Below, piece by piece: positions 8,728-17,512 of a DNA stretch of 64,000 bases. The stretch is from Lysobacter arseniciresistens ZS79 (GTDB taxonomy: Bacteria > Pseudomonadota > Gammaproteobacteria > Xanthomonadales > Xanthomonadaceae), in NCBI RefSeq assembly GCF_000768335.1, contig NZ_AVPT01000013.1, positions 1 to 64,000 on the forward strand, written 5' to 3'. A program made the translations under genes and the position numbers. The number at the start of each line of letters is the position of its first letter. Position 1 is the stretch's first letter. The notes below the pieces were generated by a model that saw nothing but the letters and a program-made list of their open reading frames with translations, ran no database searches and had not been told where the DNA came from.

Positions 8728-9852
8728 TCAACTCGATGGGTTCTGGCTGGCGCCCTTCGTGCGCGCCCGCACTTTTGCTCCGGACTCCAGTAGCGCGTTG
8801 GGCGACAACACCACGCTGTCACCGGCGGCCAGCCCCGACAGCACCTCGGTCTGGTTGCCGAGGTCACGGCCCAGGGCCACGTCGCGGAACTCGATGCGCT
8901 CGGCCTTGACGACGGCCACGCGGCTGGTGCCCGCCTGGCGGATCACCGCCGTGTTCGGAAGCAGCAGGGCGGGCGCGCTGCGGGGCACCCTAACGATCGC
9001 CGTGCCCGACATGCCGGCCGGGATGCGCGCGTCCGGGTTAGGCAGGAGCAGCTCGGCACGCATGCTGCCCGACCCGGTCGAAATGGCGCCGGACGCACGC
9101 TCGACGATCGCGTGCAGTGCCTCGCCGGCCAACCCAGGGAACGTCACGTCGGCCTTCATGCCGGGCCGGACCTGCAAGGCCATGCTCTGGGGGAGGTCGA
9201 CGACCACCCGCAAGGGGTCGAGTGCCTGCAGTTCGAACAGCGGCTGTCCCACCGCCGCATCGCCCGATACGCGATCGCCGCGCTCGACATTGCGCGCGAC
9301 GATCCGGCCTTCGAATGGCGCCCGGATCACCTGGAAGGACTGCCGCTCGCGAGCCGCGGCAAGGCGCGCGCTGGCCGCAGCTCGGGCGGCGGCGGCTACG
9401 TCAAGGTTGGCCCTCCGATCCTCGTACATCTGCTTCGACACCACGCCGGACTCCACCAGTGCACGCGCCCGGTCGTGGTTCGAGCGTGCCAGTGTCTCGT
9501 CGGCCTGCGCCTTGGCGAACTGGGCCTGCGCCTCACTGACGGCTTCGTCCACCTCCGGGCTGGAGATCATCGCCAGCACCGCACCGGCTTCCACCCGGTC
9601 CCCGATGTCGACCAATCGACGTGCAACGAAGCCAGTTGCGCGCGAATGGATCCGGGCCGCCTCGCGCGGCTGCGTGAAGGCCGGCAGGCGCAGCATCCGG
9701 GAGGCCTCGGCCGGGGTGGGCTGCACCGTCAACACTTCCGGAACAGCGGGTGCCGGAGGCGCATCGCCGGCATGGCCGCTGCAGGCAGCGAGGACGGACG
9801 CAATGACAAGAAAGACGGGAATGCGGCCAAAGGCGGCAACGGAAGACATCAT
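8728..9852 (-). CDS. RND efflux periplasmic adaptor (membrane fusion) lipoprotein
   Basis: A 374-residue membrane-fusion protein. It begins at the ATG at 9852, which overlaps the stop of the permease gene (ATGA). The signal peptide ends in the lipobox LAAC. Next come a barrel-sandwich lipoyl half (residues about 70-100), an alpha-helical hairpin with repeated alanine/glutamine heptads, the second lipoyl half containing IRAPFEGRIV, and beta-barrel domains ending near VLSGLAAGDSVVLSPN. The adaptor bridges the inner-membrane pump and an outer-membrane channel. No TolC-like gene is in the operon, so the channel is probably encoded elsewhere. Substrate is unknown; the divergence from CzcB makes heavy metals less likely than organic compounds. 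Confidence 0.85.
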   Translation of the reverse strand: MMSSVAAFGRIPVFLVIASVLAACSGHAGDAPPAPAVPEVLTVQPTPAEASRMLRLPAFTQPREAARIHSRATGFVARRLVDIGDRVEAGAVLAMISSPEVDEAVSEAQAQFAKAQADETLARSNHDRARALVESGVVSKQMYEDRRANLDVAAAARAAASARLAAARERQSFQVIRAPFEGRIVARNVERGDRVSGDAAVGQPLFELQALDPLRVVVDLPQSMALQVRPGMKADVTFPGLAGEALHAIVERASGAISTGSGSMRAELLLPNPDARIPAGMSGTAIVRVPRSAPALLLPNTAVIRQAGTSRVAVVKAERIEFRDVALGRDLGNQTEVLSGLAAGDSVVLSPNALLESGAKVRARTKGASQNPSS

Positions 9853-12800
9853 GGGGTGGCTCCTGTGGAAGGGATTGCTACGGGCTCGTTGCCGGCCGCC
9901 GTGGACACGTCCTCGCTGCCGGCATACCGCGCGCGGCGGCCCAGCATCGCGAACACCGTCGGTACGAGCAGCAGCGTGGCCGGCGTGCCGAACAGCAGAC
10001 CCCCGATCACCGCGCGCCCCAGTGGTGCGTTCTGCTCGCCACCCTCGCCGACGCCAAGCGCCATCGGAACGATGCCCAGCACCATTGCAACCGCGGTCAT
10101 CAGCACGGGACGCAGGCGCACCGACGCCGACTCGTACGCCGCCTGCCGCATCGACCGCCCCGCGGCCACGAGGTCGCGGGCGAAGCTGGTGACCAGCACG
10201 CTGTTCGCCGTCGACACACCGATCACCATCATCACCCCCATCAGCGCGGGCACGCTGAGCGGAGTACCGGTGAGGGCCAAGCCCGTGGCGGCGCCGGCAA
10301 TGGCGAACGGCAGCCCCGACATCGCCACCAGCGGCTGGATCCATGACTGGAAATTGATGACCAGCACCAGGAACACGAGTACGGCTGACATCACCAGTCC
10401 CGCGGCGAGCTCGCCGTACGCGCGCTGCATCTCGCCGGCCTGGCCGGCGATCTCGATGCGGTTGCCGGGTTTCAGGCGGGTGGAAAGCCCCGCGGTGATG
10501 CTTTGGAGACGATTATGCACGGTGCCCAGGTCGGTGCCTTCGACGTTGGCCAGCACGCTGAGGGTCGGCGCCAGCGTGGTGCGCGCCAGGCTTGCGGGCA
10601 CATTGCGCGGCGTGACCGTGGCGATGTTGCGCAACAGCACGTCCTGCCCGTTCCCGCCGATGCGCAGGGGCATGTTCAGCAGCGTCTCGATGTCGCCCAC
10701 GCGGTCGACAGGGGCCTGCACCTGGACCGTGTACGCCAGCGCGCTGGCGGTGTCGGTCCAGTACACCGGCGTCACGGTGCCCGCCGCGCCCAGCACGGTC
10801 AGCACCGCCCGCGCGGCCTGGCGCGTGTCCAGCCCGAGCTGCGCCGCGCGGCTGCGGTCGATGCTCACGCGGTACTCGGGCAGGTCGAGCACCTGCCGAA
10901 GCGCGACGTCGACCGCCCCGGGCACGTCCCGCAACTGCTGCTCGAGCTCGCGCGCCAGCGCCAGGTTGCCGGTGCGATCGCGACCGATGAAGCGCACCTC
11001 GAACGCGGCGGCCGCGGAACCGGCAAGCGTGCGGCTGGTCGCGTCCGGCGGGCGCTCGAACAGCTTGACGTCGGGGAACCGCTCGGCCACCCGCTCGCGG
11101 ATGCGCGCCAGGTACTCCGCGCTCGGGCGGTGCGGCGAGCGCAGCTGCAACATCACTTCGGCTTCGAACGCACCGACCACGGCGCTGTCGACCTGCGCGA
11201 GGTTGGGCGCGTCGGGCACGCCGACCTGCTCGTACACGGTTTCCAGCTCGGCGGCCGGGATGATCCGCCGGATCTCGCGCTGGATGTCGGCCAGCCGTGC
11301 GGCGGTCTCCTCCAGCCGCGTCCCCGCAGGCATGCGGACCTGCAGTCGCAGCTGGCCGGCGTCGACCTGCGGGAAGTACTCGCGACCGAGCGACAGTGCC
11401 GACACAACGCCGACTACAAGCACCGCCGACGCCGCCAGCACCAGCATGGCCCTGCGTTGCCCGATTCGCTCCAGCAGCCGCCCGTGGTGTTTGCGCAGGA
11501 GCTCCAGCGCATGCTCGAGTGCATGGTTGACCGCCAGCAGCCGTCGCTCCGCCGCGAACCGCGGCGCCTGCCGACTGCGCATGTCCGCAGGCAACAGCAG
11601 GTAGCAGAGCACCGGTATCAACGTGCGCGACAGTAGGAACGAGGCGAGCATCGCGAAGATCACCGCCAGCGCGAGCGGGGTGAATACCCACCCCGACAGG
11701 CCCGTCATCAACAGTATCGGTGTCAGCACGATGCAGATCGATACGGTGGAGACGAGTTCGGGAAACACCACTTCACGCGTGCTGTCGATGATCGCGGTGC
11801 GCACGTCCTTGCCCATCGCCAGATGTCGATGGGTGTTTTCCACGTCCACCAGCGCGTTGTCGACGAGGATGCCGATCGCGAGTGCCAACCCGCCCAGGGT
11901 CATCACGTTGAACGTATAGCCGAGCAGCTCGAGCATCGCGATCGATGCGAGCAGCGCGAGCGGGATGGCCGAGAGTACTATCAGGCTCGACCGCCACGAT
12001 CCCAGGAACACCAGCACGACCAGCGCGACCAGCAGGCCGACGATCAACACCTCGTGCTGGATGGATCCGATTGCGTTCTCTACGAAGACGGACTGGTCGA
12101 ACAGCGCCGTCACGCGCGTACCTGGCGGGGCCGACGCCTCAATGTCCGGCAGGCGCTCGCGCACTGCGCGCACGATGTCCACCGCCGAGGCGCCACCGAG
12201 CTTGATCAGCGCAACGGCCACCGCACTCGATCCGTTGGTCCGGGCAAGGTTTGTCTGCAGCGCATCGCCATCGCGCACCGACGCCACGTCGCGCACGAAG
12301 ATCGTCACGCCGTTGCGCGAGGCGACCGGCAGCTCGAGGAATCCCGCCGCCGACTCGGGACTGGTTTCCAGCGAAACCTGCATTTCGCGGGTGTGCTCGC
12401 GGATCGAGCCCGACGGCAAAGTCGAACTGCCCCGCTCGAGCGCGGCGGTCACGTCCGACGGAGTCAGCCCATGGGTGTGCAGCGCCGTCGGGTCCAGGTC
12501 GACCATGATCTGCCGCGGGGCGCCGCCGTACGGAAGCGTCATGCGGATGCCCGGGATGGTCTGGATCTGCGAGCGCAACTGCAGCCGGGCGTAGTCGTAG
12601 AGCTGGGCCTGCGTGAGCGTGTCGGACGACAACGCCAACATCAGCACCGGCGTACTGGACGGGTTGTTGCGGATCACAAGCGGGGGCGACGTGCCGGGCG
12701 GCATGCGCCGGAGGATCGTTTGCGACACTGCGGTGACCTGGCCCAGCGCCCGGTCCAGGCTGACCGACGGCTGGAAGTCGATCTGCACCAGGCTCACGCC

Positions 12801-13061
12801 GTTGAGGGTGGTTGAGCGCACCTCTTTCAGGTCGTCGACGCTGTTCATGATCGCGACCTCGGAGAACGACGTCAGCTTGGCTGCCATGTCGGCCGCGGGG
12901 AGGCCGTTGTACGTCCAGACCAGGTTGATCGAGGGGATCCCGACCTCCGGGAGGATGTCGGTGGGCATGCGGCGCGTCGCGAGCAGGCCAAACAGGAGGA
13001 TCAGAAGGGCGAGTACGCCGATGGTGTAACGGCGGCTCAGGGCGTAGTGGACGATCCACAT
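9849..13061 (-). CDS. RND efflux permease (AcrB/MdtB-type)
   Basis: A 1,070-residue inner-membrane pump. I prefer the ATG at 13061 (MWIVHYALSRRYT), which matches the usual N-terminus of this family, over a TTG 45 bases upstream. It shows the RND layout: one helix, a large periplasmic domain, helices 2-7 with GLALAIGILVDNALVDVEN in helix 4, a second periplasmic domain, and helices 8-12 (MMVIGVSTANSVLVTSFARD). Asp residues in helix 4 are expected for proton relay. Length is normal and no frameshift is seen. It is translated first, with the adaptor following by a four-base overlap. The upstream 13170-13200 region is AT-rich for this window (GATTAAGAGAAAATTAAAT) and may hold its promoter. Confidence 0.9.
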   Translation of the reverse strand: MWIVHYALSRRYTIGVLALLILLFGLLATRRMPTDILPEVGIPSINLVWTYNGLPAADMAAKLTSFSEVAIMNSVDDLKEVRSTTLNGVSLVQIDFQPSVSLDRALGQVTAVSQTILRRMPPGTSPPLVIRNNPSSTPVLMLALSSDTLTQAQLYDYARLQLRSQIQTIPGIRMTLPYGGAPRQIMVDLDPTALHTHGLTPSDVTAALERGSSTLPSGSIREHTREMQVSLETSPESAAGFLELPVASRNGVTIFVRDVASVRDGDALQTNLARTNGSSAVAVALIKLGGASAVDIVRAVRERLPDIEASAPPGTRVTALFDQSVFVENAIGSIQHEVLIVGLLVALVVLVFLGSWRSSLIVLSAIPLALLASIAMLELLGYTFNVMTLGGLALAIGILVDNALVDVENTHRHLAMGKDVRTAIIDSTREVVFPELVSTVSICIVLTPILLMTGLSGWVFTPLALAVIFAMLASFLLSRTLIPVLCYLLLPADMRSRQAPRFAAERRLLAVNHALEHALELLRKHHGRLLERIGQRRAMLVLAASAVLVVGVVSALSLGREYFPQVDAGQLRLQVRMPAGTRLEETAARLADIQREIRRIIPAAELETVYEQVGVPDAPNLAQVDSAVVGAFEAEVMLQLRSPHRPSAEYLARIRERVAERFPDVKLFERPPDATSRTLAGSAAAAFEVRFIGRDRTGNLALARELEQQLRDVPGAVDVALRQVLDLPEYRVSIDRSRAAQLGLDTRQAARAVLTVLGAAGTVTPVYWTDTASALAYTVQVQAPVDRVGDIETLLNMPLRIGGNGQDVLLRNIATVTPRNVPASLARTTLAPTLSVLANVEGTDLGTVHNRLQSITAGLSTRLKPGNRIEIAGQAGEMQRAYGELAAGLVMSAVLVFLVLVINFQSWIQPLVAMSGLPFAIAGAATGLALTGTPLSVPALMGVMMVIGVSTANSVLVTSFARDLVAAGRSMRQAAYESASVRLRPVLMTAVAMVLGIVPMALGVGEGGEQNAPLGRAVIGGLLFGTPATLLLVPTVFAMLGRRARYAGSEDVSTAAGNEPVAIPSTGATP

Positions 13062-13270
13062 CGTGATTTTGACCGGCTGATGGAAAGTGGGTGGGCGCGA
13101 CGACAAGCACGACAGAGCGACGCCCGTCGGGCCTGAACGGGCGGCGATCTTGCACGCAGCGGCACGGACAATGACGGGAGCGGATTAAGAGAAAATTAAA
13201 TGGGGCAAAGTCGCGATTCGCAGCACTTTCCGCCTTCTGAGTTGTTCGGCCAGCAACGCGCACATGCCAA

Positions 13271-13426
13271 TGCGGGTCGCGCGCCGTCACCCCGTTTACC
13301 GCGAGCGGAGTGCCAGCCCGGCAGCTGGACAGCAACTCGCTCGCTGCTGGCATCCGGGTATTACTTTCGGCGTTTACCAGCGTCATCACGCTGCAGCAGC
13401 AAGGCTATGTGCTGGTTCCGCTATGA
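13271..13426 (+). pseudogene. relic of a DsrE-like gene
   Basis: From about 13290 the plus strand reads FTASGVPARQLDSNSLAAG and then a tail ending TLQQQGYVLVPL with a stop at 13424-13426. This is clearly homologous, at DNA level too, to the end of the intact DsrE-like gene at 31235-31783 (TASGVP and ARQLDSNSLAPG, ending TLQQQGFALVPL). The relic lacks the middle segment between GVP and ARQLD, and its upstream part is lost or shifted. It ends 30 bases before the SoxB-like gene. A past duplication or recombination of sulfur gene blocks is the simplest reading. Confidence 0.75.
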
Positions 13427-13456
13427 ACCGATAACCGCCGAACAGGCGACGATGGC

Positions 13457-15142
13457 ATGACTCCACTGACGCTCCTCCAGATGGGCGACCTTCACGGCCA
13501 CCTGCTGCCGCGCCCCAACCTGCGCAGCGATGGCTCGGGCCGCGACGAAGGCGGCCTCGCGCGCCTGTACGCCAAGGTCCGGCAGATCCGCGCCGACACC
13601 GCCAATGTGCTGCTGGTCAATACCGGTGACACGATCCAGGGCAGCGCGGAGGCGCTCTACACGCGCGGCCAGGCGCTGGTCGACGTCGTGGATCGCTTCG
13701 ACGTCGCCGCGTTCGTACCCGGTAACTGGGACTACCTCTACGGCAAGCAGCGATTCATCGAGCTGTTCGGCCCCGGCACCGGCGCTGGAGGCAACGGCCA
13801 CCGCTGGGGCGCCGTGGCCGCGAACGTGTTCGATACCTCCACCGGTGAATCGCTGCTGCCGCCCTGCAGTGTGCGCGAGGTCGGCGGACTGCGGATCGGC
13901 TTTGTCGGGCTATCCAGCGATCGCGCCATCAACGCATTGGGACCCTGGGCAACCGAGGGCATCCGTTTCAGCGCCGATGCCGGCGAGTTACCGGGCCACA
14001 TCGCCGCGCTGCAGGACCAGCACGTCGACCTGATCGTGCTGCTGTCGGAATTCGGACTGGCGAAGAACATCCACATCGCGAACGCCAACCCCGCCATCGG
14101 CGTGGTGTTTTCTTCCGACATGCACGAGGAAACCGCGACTGCGGTTGTGACAGAAAGTGGCGCGATCGTATCGGAGGCAGGACAGGACGGAACCCGGCTC
14201 GCCCAGCTCGACCTGGAGCTGGTCGACGGCCGCATCGAGCACTGGGAGTATCGCCTGCACGTCATTGACGAGACCATCGTCGCCGACCCCGGGATAGAGC
14301 GGCTGGTCACCGAATTGCGCCGGCCCTTCGTTCGTGGACCGGACTTCGTGCCGCATGTGAACCCGATCAATGGCGCGATCCTGGATACGCCGATCGACAC
14401 CGTGGTCGGAGAAACCTGCACCGGCCTGCACCGCAGCAACTTCTCCCACGAACCGATGCCTGCCGCCGTCGAAGGGTCTTCGGCGAACTTCATCGCCGAC
14501 GCCATCCGCGCGCAGGCGGGCACCGACGTGGGCCACTTCCGCGGCTTCCGCTATGGAACGCATGTGCGTGCGGGGCCCGTGCGGCTGGAGGACCTCTACC
14601 ACTTCATCCCGGTCGGGCCGCAGATCGCCACGACCACGCTGACCGGAGAACAGCTCTCGGATGACGTCGAGCGCAGCGCGGATGGCACCTTCAATCCCGA
14701 TCCGGCCAAATGGACCGGCGGCTGGTTGAACGCATACGCCGGGCTGCGTTTCCGGCTGGACGTGGGCCAGGAAAAAGGACGTCGCATTTCCGCAGTGGTC
14801 GTCCAACGCGCCGATGGCGGCCACTGGGAACCGCTGCAGCCATCGGCCGAATACAGCTTCGCGGGTTACTGGTACGCACGCGACCCGCGGAAGGTGGGCG
14901 GCGTCGCGTCGCATCCCGAGGTCGAAGTGGTGCAGGCGGCCGATGGCGGGACACTCGACGCAACCAGTGTCGTGTGTGCCTACCTCAAGCTGCAATCTGC
15001 CAATCCCGCGCCGGGTCGCGTCACGCTGGTAACAGTCCTGCCCGCGCCGGTTTTTGGCAATCCGGAGATCCAGCCGCTCGAAGGATGCGACGGCAAGATT
15101 CAACGAACTGACGACCGCCCCATCACGGGCCTTGGACATTAA
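13457..15142 (+). CDS. SoxB/5'-nucleotidase-like metallophosphoesterase
   Basis: A 561-residue protein of the calcineurin-like phosphoesterase plus 5'-nucleotidase C-terminal architecture. Metal-binding motifs in the N-terminal domain are GDLHGH (D11, H13), NTGDTIQGS (D58) and GNWDYLYG (N90). The last replaces the GNHE/D of ordinary 5'-nucleotidases with a tryptophan, as in SoxB thiosulfohydrolases, which have a similar tryptophan-containing motif. The C-terminal domain starts near residue 310 (VGETCTGLHRSNF). No signal peptide is visible, whereas SoxB is normally exported by Tat; the DsrE relic directly upstream suggests the 5' end may have been disturbed. Two cytochrome genes follow, supporting a sulfur role. 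No soxA, soxX, soxY or soxZ is present. Confidence 0.75.
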   Translation: MTPLTLLQMGDLHGHLLPRPNLRSDGSGRDEGGLARLYAKVRQIRADTANVLLVNTGDTIQGSAEALYTRGQALVDVVDRFDVAAFVPGNWDYLYGKQRFIELFGPGTGAGGNGHRWGAVAANVFDTSTGESLLPPCSVREVGGLRIGFVGLSSDRAINALGPWATEGIRFSADAGELPGHIAALQDQHVDLIVLLSEFGLAKNIHIANANPAIGVVFSSDMHEETATAVVTESGAIVSEAGQDGTRLAQLDLELVDGRIEHWEYRLHVIDETIVADPGIERLVTELRRPFVRGPDFVPHVNPINGAILDTPIDTVVGETCTGLHRSNFSHEPMPAAVEGSSANFIADAIRAQAGTDVGHFRGFRYGTHVRAGPVRLEDLYHFIPVGPQIATTTLTGEQLSDDVERSADGTFNPDPAKWTGGWLNAYAGLRFRLDVGQEKGRRISAVVVQRADGGHWEPLQPSAEYSFAGYWYARDPRKVGGVASHPEVEVVQAADGGTLDATSVVCAYLKLQSANPAPGRVTLVTVLPAPVFGNPEIQPLEGCDGKIQRTDDRPITGLGH

Positions 15143-15173
15143 TGGTCCGATGACAGACTGTCGGGAGAACCTG

Positions 15174-15827
15174 ATGCGAGGCAAGAACCTGCTGGCGTCC
15201 GGCGCGTTGCTACTGGGGGTGCTGGCCTTACCGTCGGCCTGGGCAATCGATCCTGCGACCCTCGCCAACGCCGGGACCGGCACCATTGCCGCCTGCGCAA
15301 GTTGCCACGGCAAGGATGGCGGCGGACAGGCATCGTTCCCGCGGCTGGCCGGCATGAATGCGACCTACCTGCTCAAGCAGCTTGGCGACTTCGACAGCGG
15401 CGCCCGGTCCAACGCGGTCATGCAGCCGATCGCCAAAGCGCTCTCGCCCGAAGACCGCGTTGCGATCACCAGCTATTACGCCGAGATGCCGGTTCCGGCG
15501 GCGCAGACCGGACCGGCGCCCGCACCCGATCCCGACCGCCCCGGCGAAAAATTGGCGCTGCTCGGCAAATGGAACGATGGCATTCCGGCCTGTGTGCAGT
15601 GCCACGGCCCCGGCGGCATCGGCATCGGTGACGCGTTTCCTGCGATCGCCGCACAACCAGCGGGCTACATCACCGCGCAGCTGCGCGCCTGGCAGGCCGG
15701 CACCCGCAAGAACGACCCGATTGAGCTGATGCGCCATCTGTCGGCGAAACTCAGCGCATCCGATATCAAGGCGGTGTCGGAGTGGTTTTCGCGGCAGCCC
15801 GCGACCGCGGCTGGAGGCTCGCGATGA
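15174..15827 (+). CDS. diheme cytochrome c (c4/TsdB-like)
   Basis: A 217-residue periplasmic cytochrome. I start it at the ATG at 15174, behind GGGAGA. A signal peptide ends at AWA (residues 22-24). There are two class I heme motifs, CASCH at 41-45 and CVQCH at 140-144, each in a separate domain with candidate Met ligands (M83, M186), which is the cytochrome c4 plan. Its stop overlaps the start of the next cytochrome gene (ATGA). A diheme c4-like protein encoded just before TsdA is the arrangement of TsdB, which takes electrons from thiosulfate oxidation, so that is the likely role. The conserved pairing supports it; direct evidence is lacking. Confidence 0.85.
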   Translation: MRGKNLLASGALLLGVLALPSAWAIDPATLANAGTGTIAACASCHGKDGGGQASFPRLAGMNATYLLKQLGDFDSGARSNAVMQPIAKALSPEDRVAITSYYAEMPVPAAQTGPAPAPDPDRPGEKLALLGKWNDGIPACVQCHGPGGIGIGDAFPAIAAQPAGYITAQLRAWQAGTRKNDPIELMRHLSAKLSASDIKAVSEWFSRQPATAAGGSR

Positions 15828-16795
15828 GCGTCTTCGGTTTCATCAACGCGGCTGGGCTTCTTGCGGCCATTTCGATGCTCGGCGCCTGCGACAACATCCG
15901 CCCTCCCCGCACCGGCGCGAAGCCGTCGCCGGTGGCGGCGCCTTCCGACGGCGCCGGCCCGGTCGTGGCGCCCGCTGCGGCCCCCTCTGGACAGTCCGCG
16001 GGCTTCACACCGCCCGGCCATGACCAGATTCCTGACGGACCATACGGAGACATCGTCCGCAAAGGACGCGACATTTTCACCGACACCCGCACACATGCCG
16101 GCGAATTCGTAGGCAACAGCTTGAGTTGCGGCAATTGCCACCTCGATGCCGGCCGGCTGGCGAACTCCGCGCCGCTGTGGGGCGCCTATGTGCGCTACCC
16201 CGCCTACCGGTCCAAGACCGGCCAGGTGAACAACTACACGGAACGGCTGCAGGGCTGCTTCATGTACAGCATGAATGGCACGGCACCACCCGCGGGTAGT
16301 GAGGTGCTGGTCGCGCTGGAGACCTACTCCTACTGGATGGCGCAGGGAGCCCCGGTCGGCGCGCAGTTGCCTGGCGCGGGCTATCCGAAGAAGTTCAAGC
16401 CACCGCAACCGCCTGACTACGCGCGCGGTGAAGCGGTATTCGTCGAGAACTGCGCGCTGTGCCACGGAGAAGATGGGCAAGGCCAGAGCGCCGCCGGACG
16501 CCAGGTGTTCCCGCCATTGTGGGGTCCGAAGTCCTACAACTGGGGCGCGGGCATGCATCAGCTCGACAACGCAGCCGGCTTCATCAAGGCGAACATGCCG
16601 CTCGGTCGCGGCGGCAGCCTGAGCGACCAGCAGGCGTGGGACGTGGCGATGTTCATGAATGCCCAGGAGCGACCGCAGGATCCGCGTTTCACCGGAAACC
16701 TCGCCGATACACGCGCGAAATTCCACGACGATCCCAACTCGCTGTACGGCCTCGAAGTCGACGGTCGCCTACTTGGTTCCGATCCCATCCGGTAA
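15824..16795 (+). CDS. tsdA: diheme cytochrome c, thiosulfate dehydrogenase TsdA-like lipoprotein
   Basis: A 323-residue protein starting at the ATG at 15824. The signal peptide has lipobox LGAC, with C22 as the lipid site, unusual among soluble TsdA enzymes. Heme motifs are CGNCH at 102-106 and CALCH at 210-214. Between them, residues 137-151 (NYTERLQGCFMYSMNG) match the TsdA region that supplies the unusual cysteine axial ligand to heme 1; here it would be C145. TsdA joins two thiosulfates to tetrathionate, or works in reverse, and passes electrons to a cytochrome such as the one encoded upstream. Alternatives are related uncharacterised diheme cytochromes, but the cysteine-bearing motif makes TsdA the best call. 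Confidence 0.75.
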   Translation: MSVFGFINAAGLLAAISMLGACDNIRPPRTGAKPSPVAAPSDGAGPVVAPAAAPSGQSAGFTPPGHDQIPDGPYGDIVRKGRDIFTDTRTHAGEFVGNSLSCGNCHLDAGRLANSAPLWGAYVRYPAYRSKTGQVNNYTERLQGCFMYSMNGTAPPAGSEVLVALETYSYWMAQGAPVGAQLPGAGYPKKFKPPQPPDYARGEAVFVENCALCHGEDGQGQSAAGRQVFPPLWGPKSYNWGAGMHQLDNAAGFIKANMPLGRGGSLSDQQAWDVAMFMNAQERPQDPRFTGNLADTRAKFHDDPNSLYGLEVDGRLLGSDPIR

Positions 16796-16841
16796 ACCCG
16801 TACGCGGTCGCAAGCACACCCCCCACCTCCAGGAGAACGCC

Positions 16842-17225
16842 ATGCTGTACCGCAAAGAGACGCGCAAGTCGGTCGACCAGGTCTTCGCAGACATCGAGGC
16901 AGCCTCCAAGGCCCACGGGTTTGGCGTGCTGCACCACTACGACTTCAAGCAGACGCTCGGGAGCAAGGGCTTCCCGCTGGCGAATGAATGCCGCGTCATG
17001 GAGATCTGCAATCCCGGGCAAGCCAGCGAGGTCCTGTCGGTGGACATGGCACTGAACATGGCGCTGCCATGCAGGATTTCGATCTATGAGGATCACGGGA
17101 AGACCATCGTGGGAATGATTCCCCCAACCGCGGTGCTCAAGCTGGTGTCCGACGACCCACGCATCGAACCAGCTGCTCGACAGGTGGAAGAGACCATCGA
17201 AAAGATCATCGAAGCGTCAGTCTAA
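16842..17225 (+). CDS. DUF302 domain protein
   Basis: A 127-residue protein starting at the ATG at 16842 behind AGGAGAA. It matches the DUF302 pattern: an N-terminal KSVDQVFADIEAASKAHGFGVL followed by a conserved CNPGQASEVL loop and a C-terminal VEETIEKIIEA helix. DUF302 proteins are small, sometimes dimeric, and often occur with sulfur or metal genes; their function is unknown. No signal peptide is present. It follows the TsdA-like gene by 46 bases and is probably in the same transcript. Confidence 0.85.
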   Translation: MLYRKETRKSVDQVFADIEAASKAHGFGVLHHYDFKQTLGSKGFPLANECRVMEICNPGQASEVLSVDMALNMALPCRISIYEDHGKTIVGMIPPTAVLKLVSDDPRIEPAARQVEETIEKIIEASV

Positions 17226-17346
17226 GCGCGGCGTGTCCCTCCGAAGTTATCAGCGAGGCACTGGACCCTCCGGGAGATTAGATGGAGGACACGCATGATG
17301 GTGCGATGATGGCGGCGTTGATCCTCGGCGAACTCAGGAAGCCACA

Positions 17347-17371
17347 GTCCGCTTTCGGTCAGACGCAGACA
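17347..17371. repeat. interspersed palindromic repeat copy
   Basis: GTCCGCTTTCGGTCAGACGC followed by AGACA is an imperfect copy of the family described at 2416-2441. It lies in the gap (17226-17512) between the thiosulfate block and the convergent rhodanese gene. The same gap contains a short inverted repeat at 17231-17242 and 17284-17294 (GCGTGTCCCTCC and GGAGGACACGC) but no gene. Confidence 0.5.
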
Positions 17372-17512
17372 TCGCCGCTACTAAAATGAGTGGGGATGAT
17401 GAGCTCTCAGAAGGTCAACCGGACTGATAGAAGTTGAAGTCCTATCTTTGGCAGTGATGATTCACAGATTCACAGACTCGCAGCAAGCAGTTCCCACGCA
17501 CCGGTATCCCTA

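Noticed and set aside
9112..11604. 830-codon open frame on the plus strand across the RND genes
   Set aside because: It is antisense to two clear RND genes and shows only low-complexity Ser/Arg/Ala composition.
13457..15142. Classical soxB
   Set aside because: The metal motifs resemble SoxB, but the export signal and all other sox genes are missing, so I kept a family-level name.
17231..17294. Insertion sequence remnant
   Set aside because: A short inverted repeat is present, but there is no transposase fragment and no target duplication.
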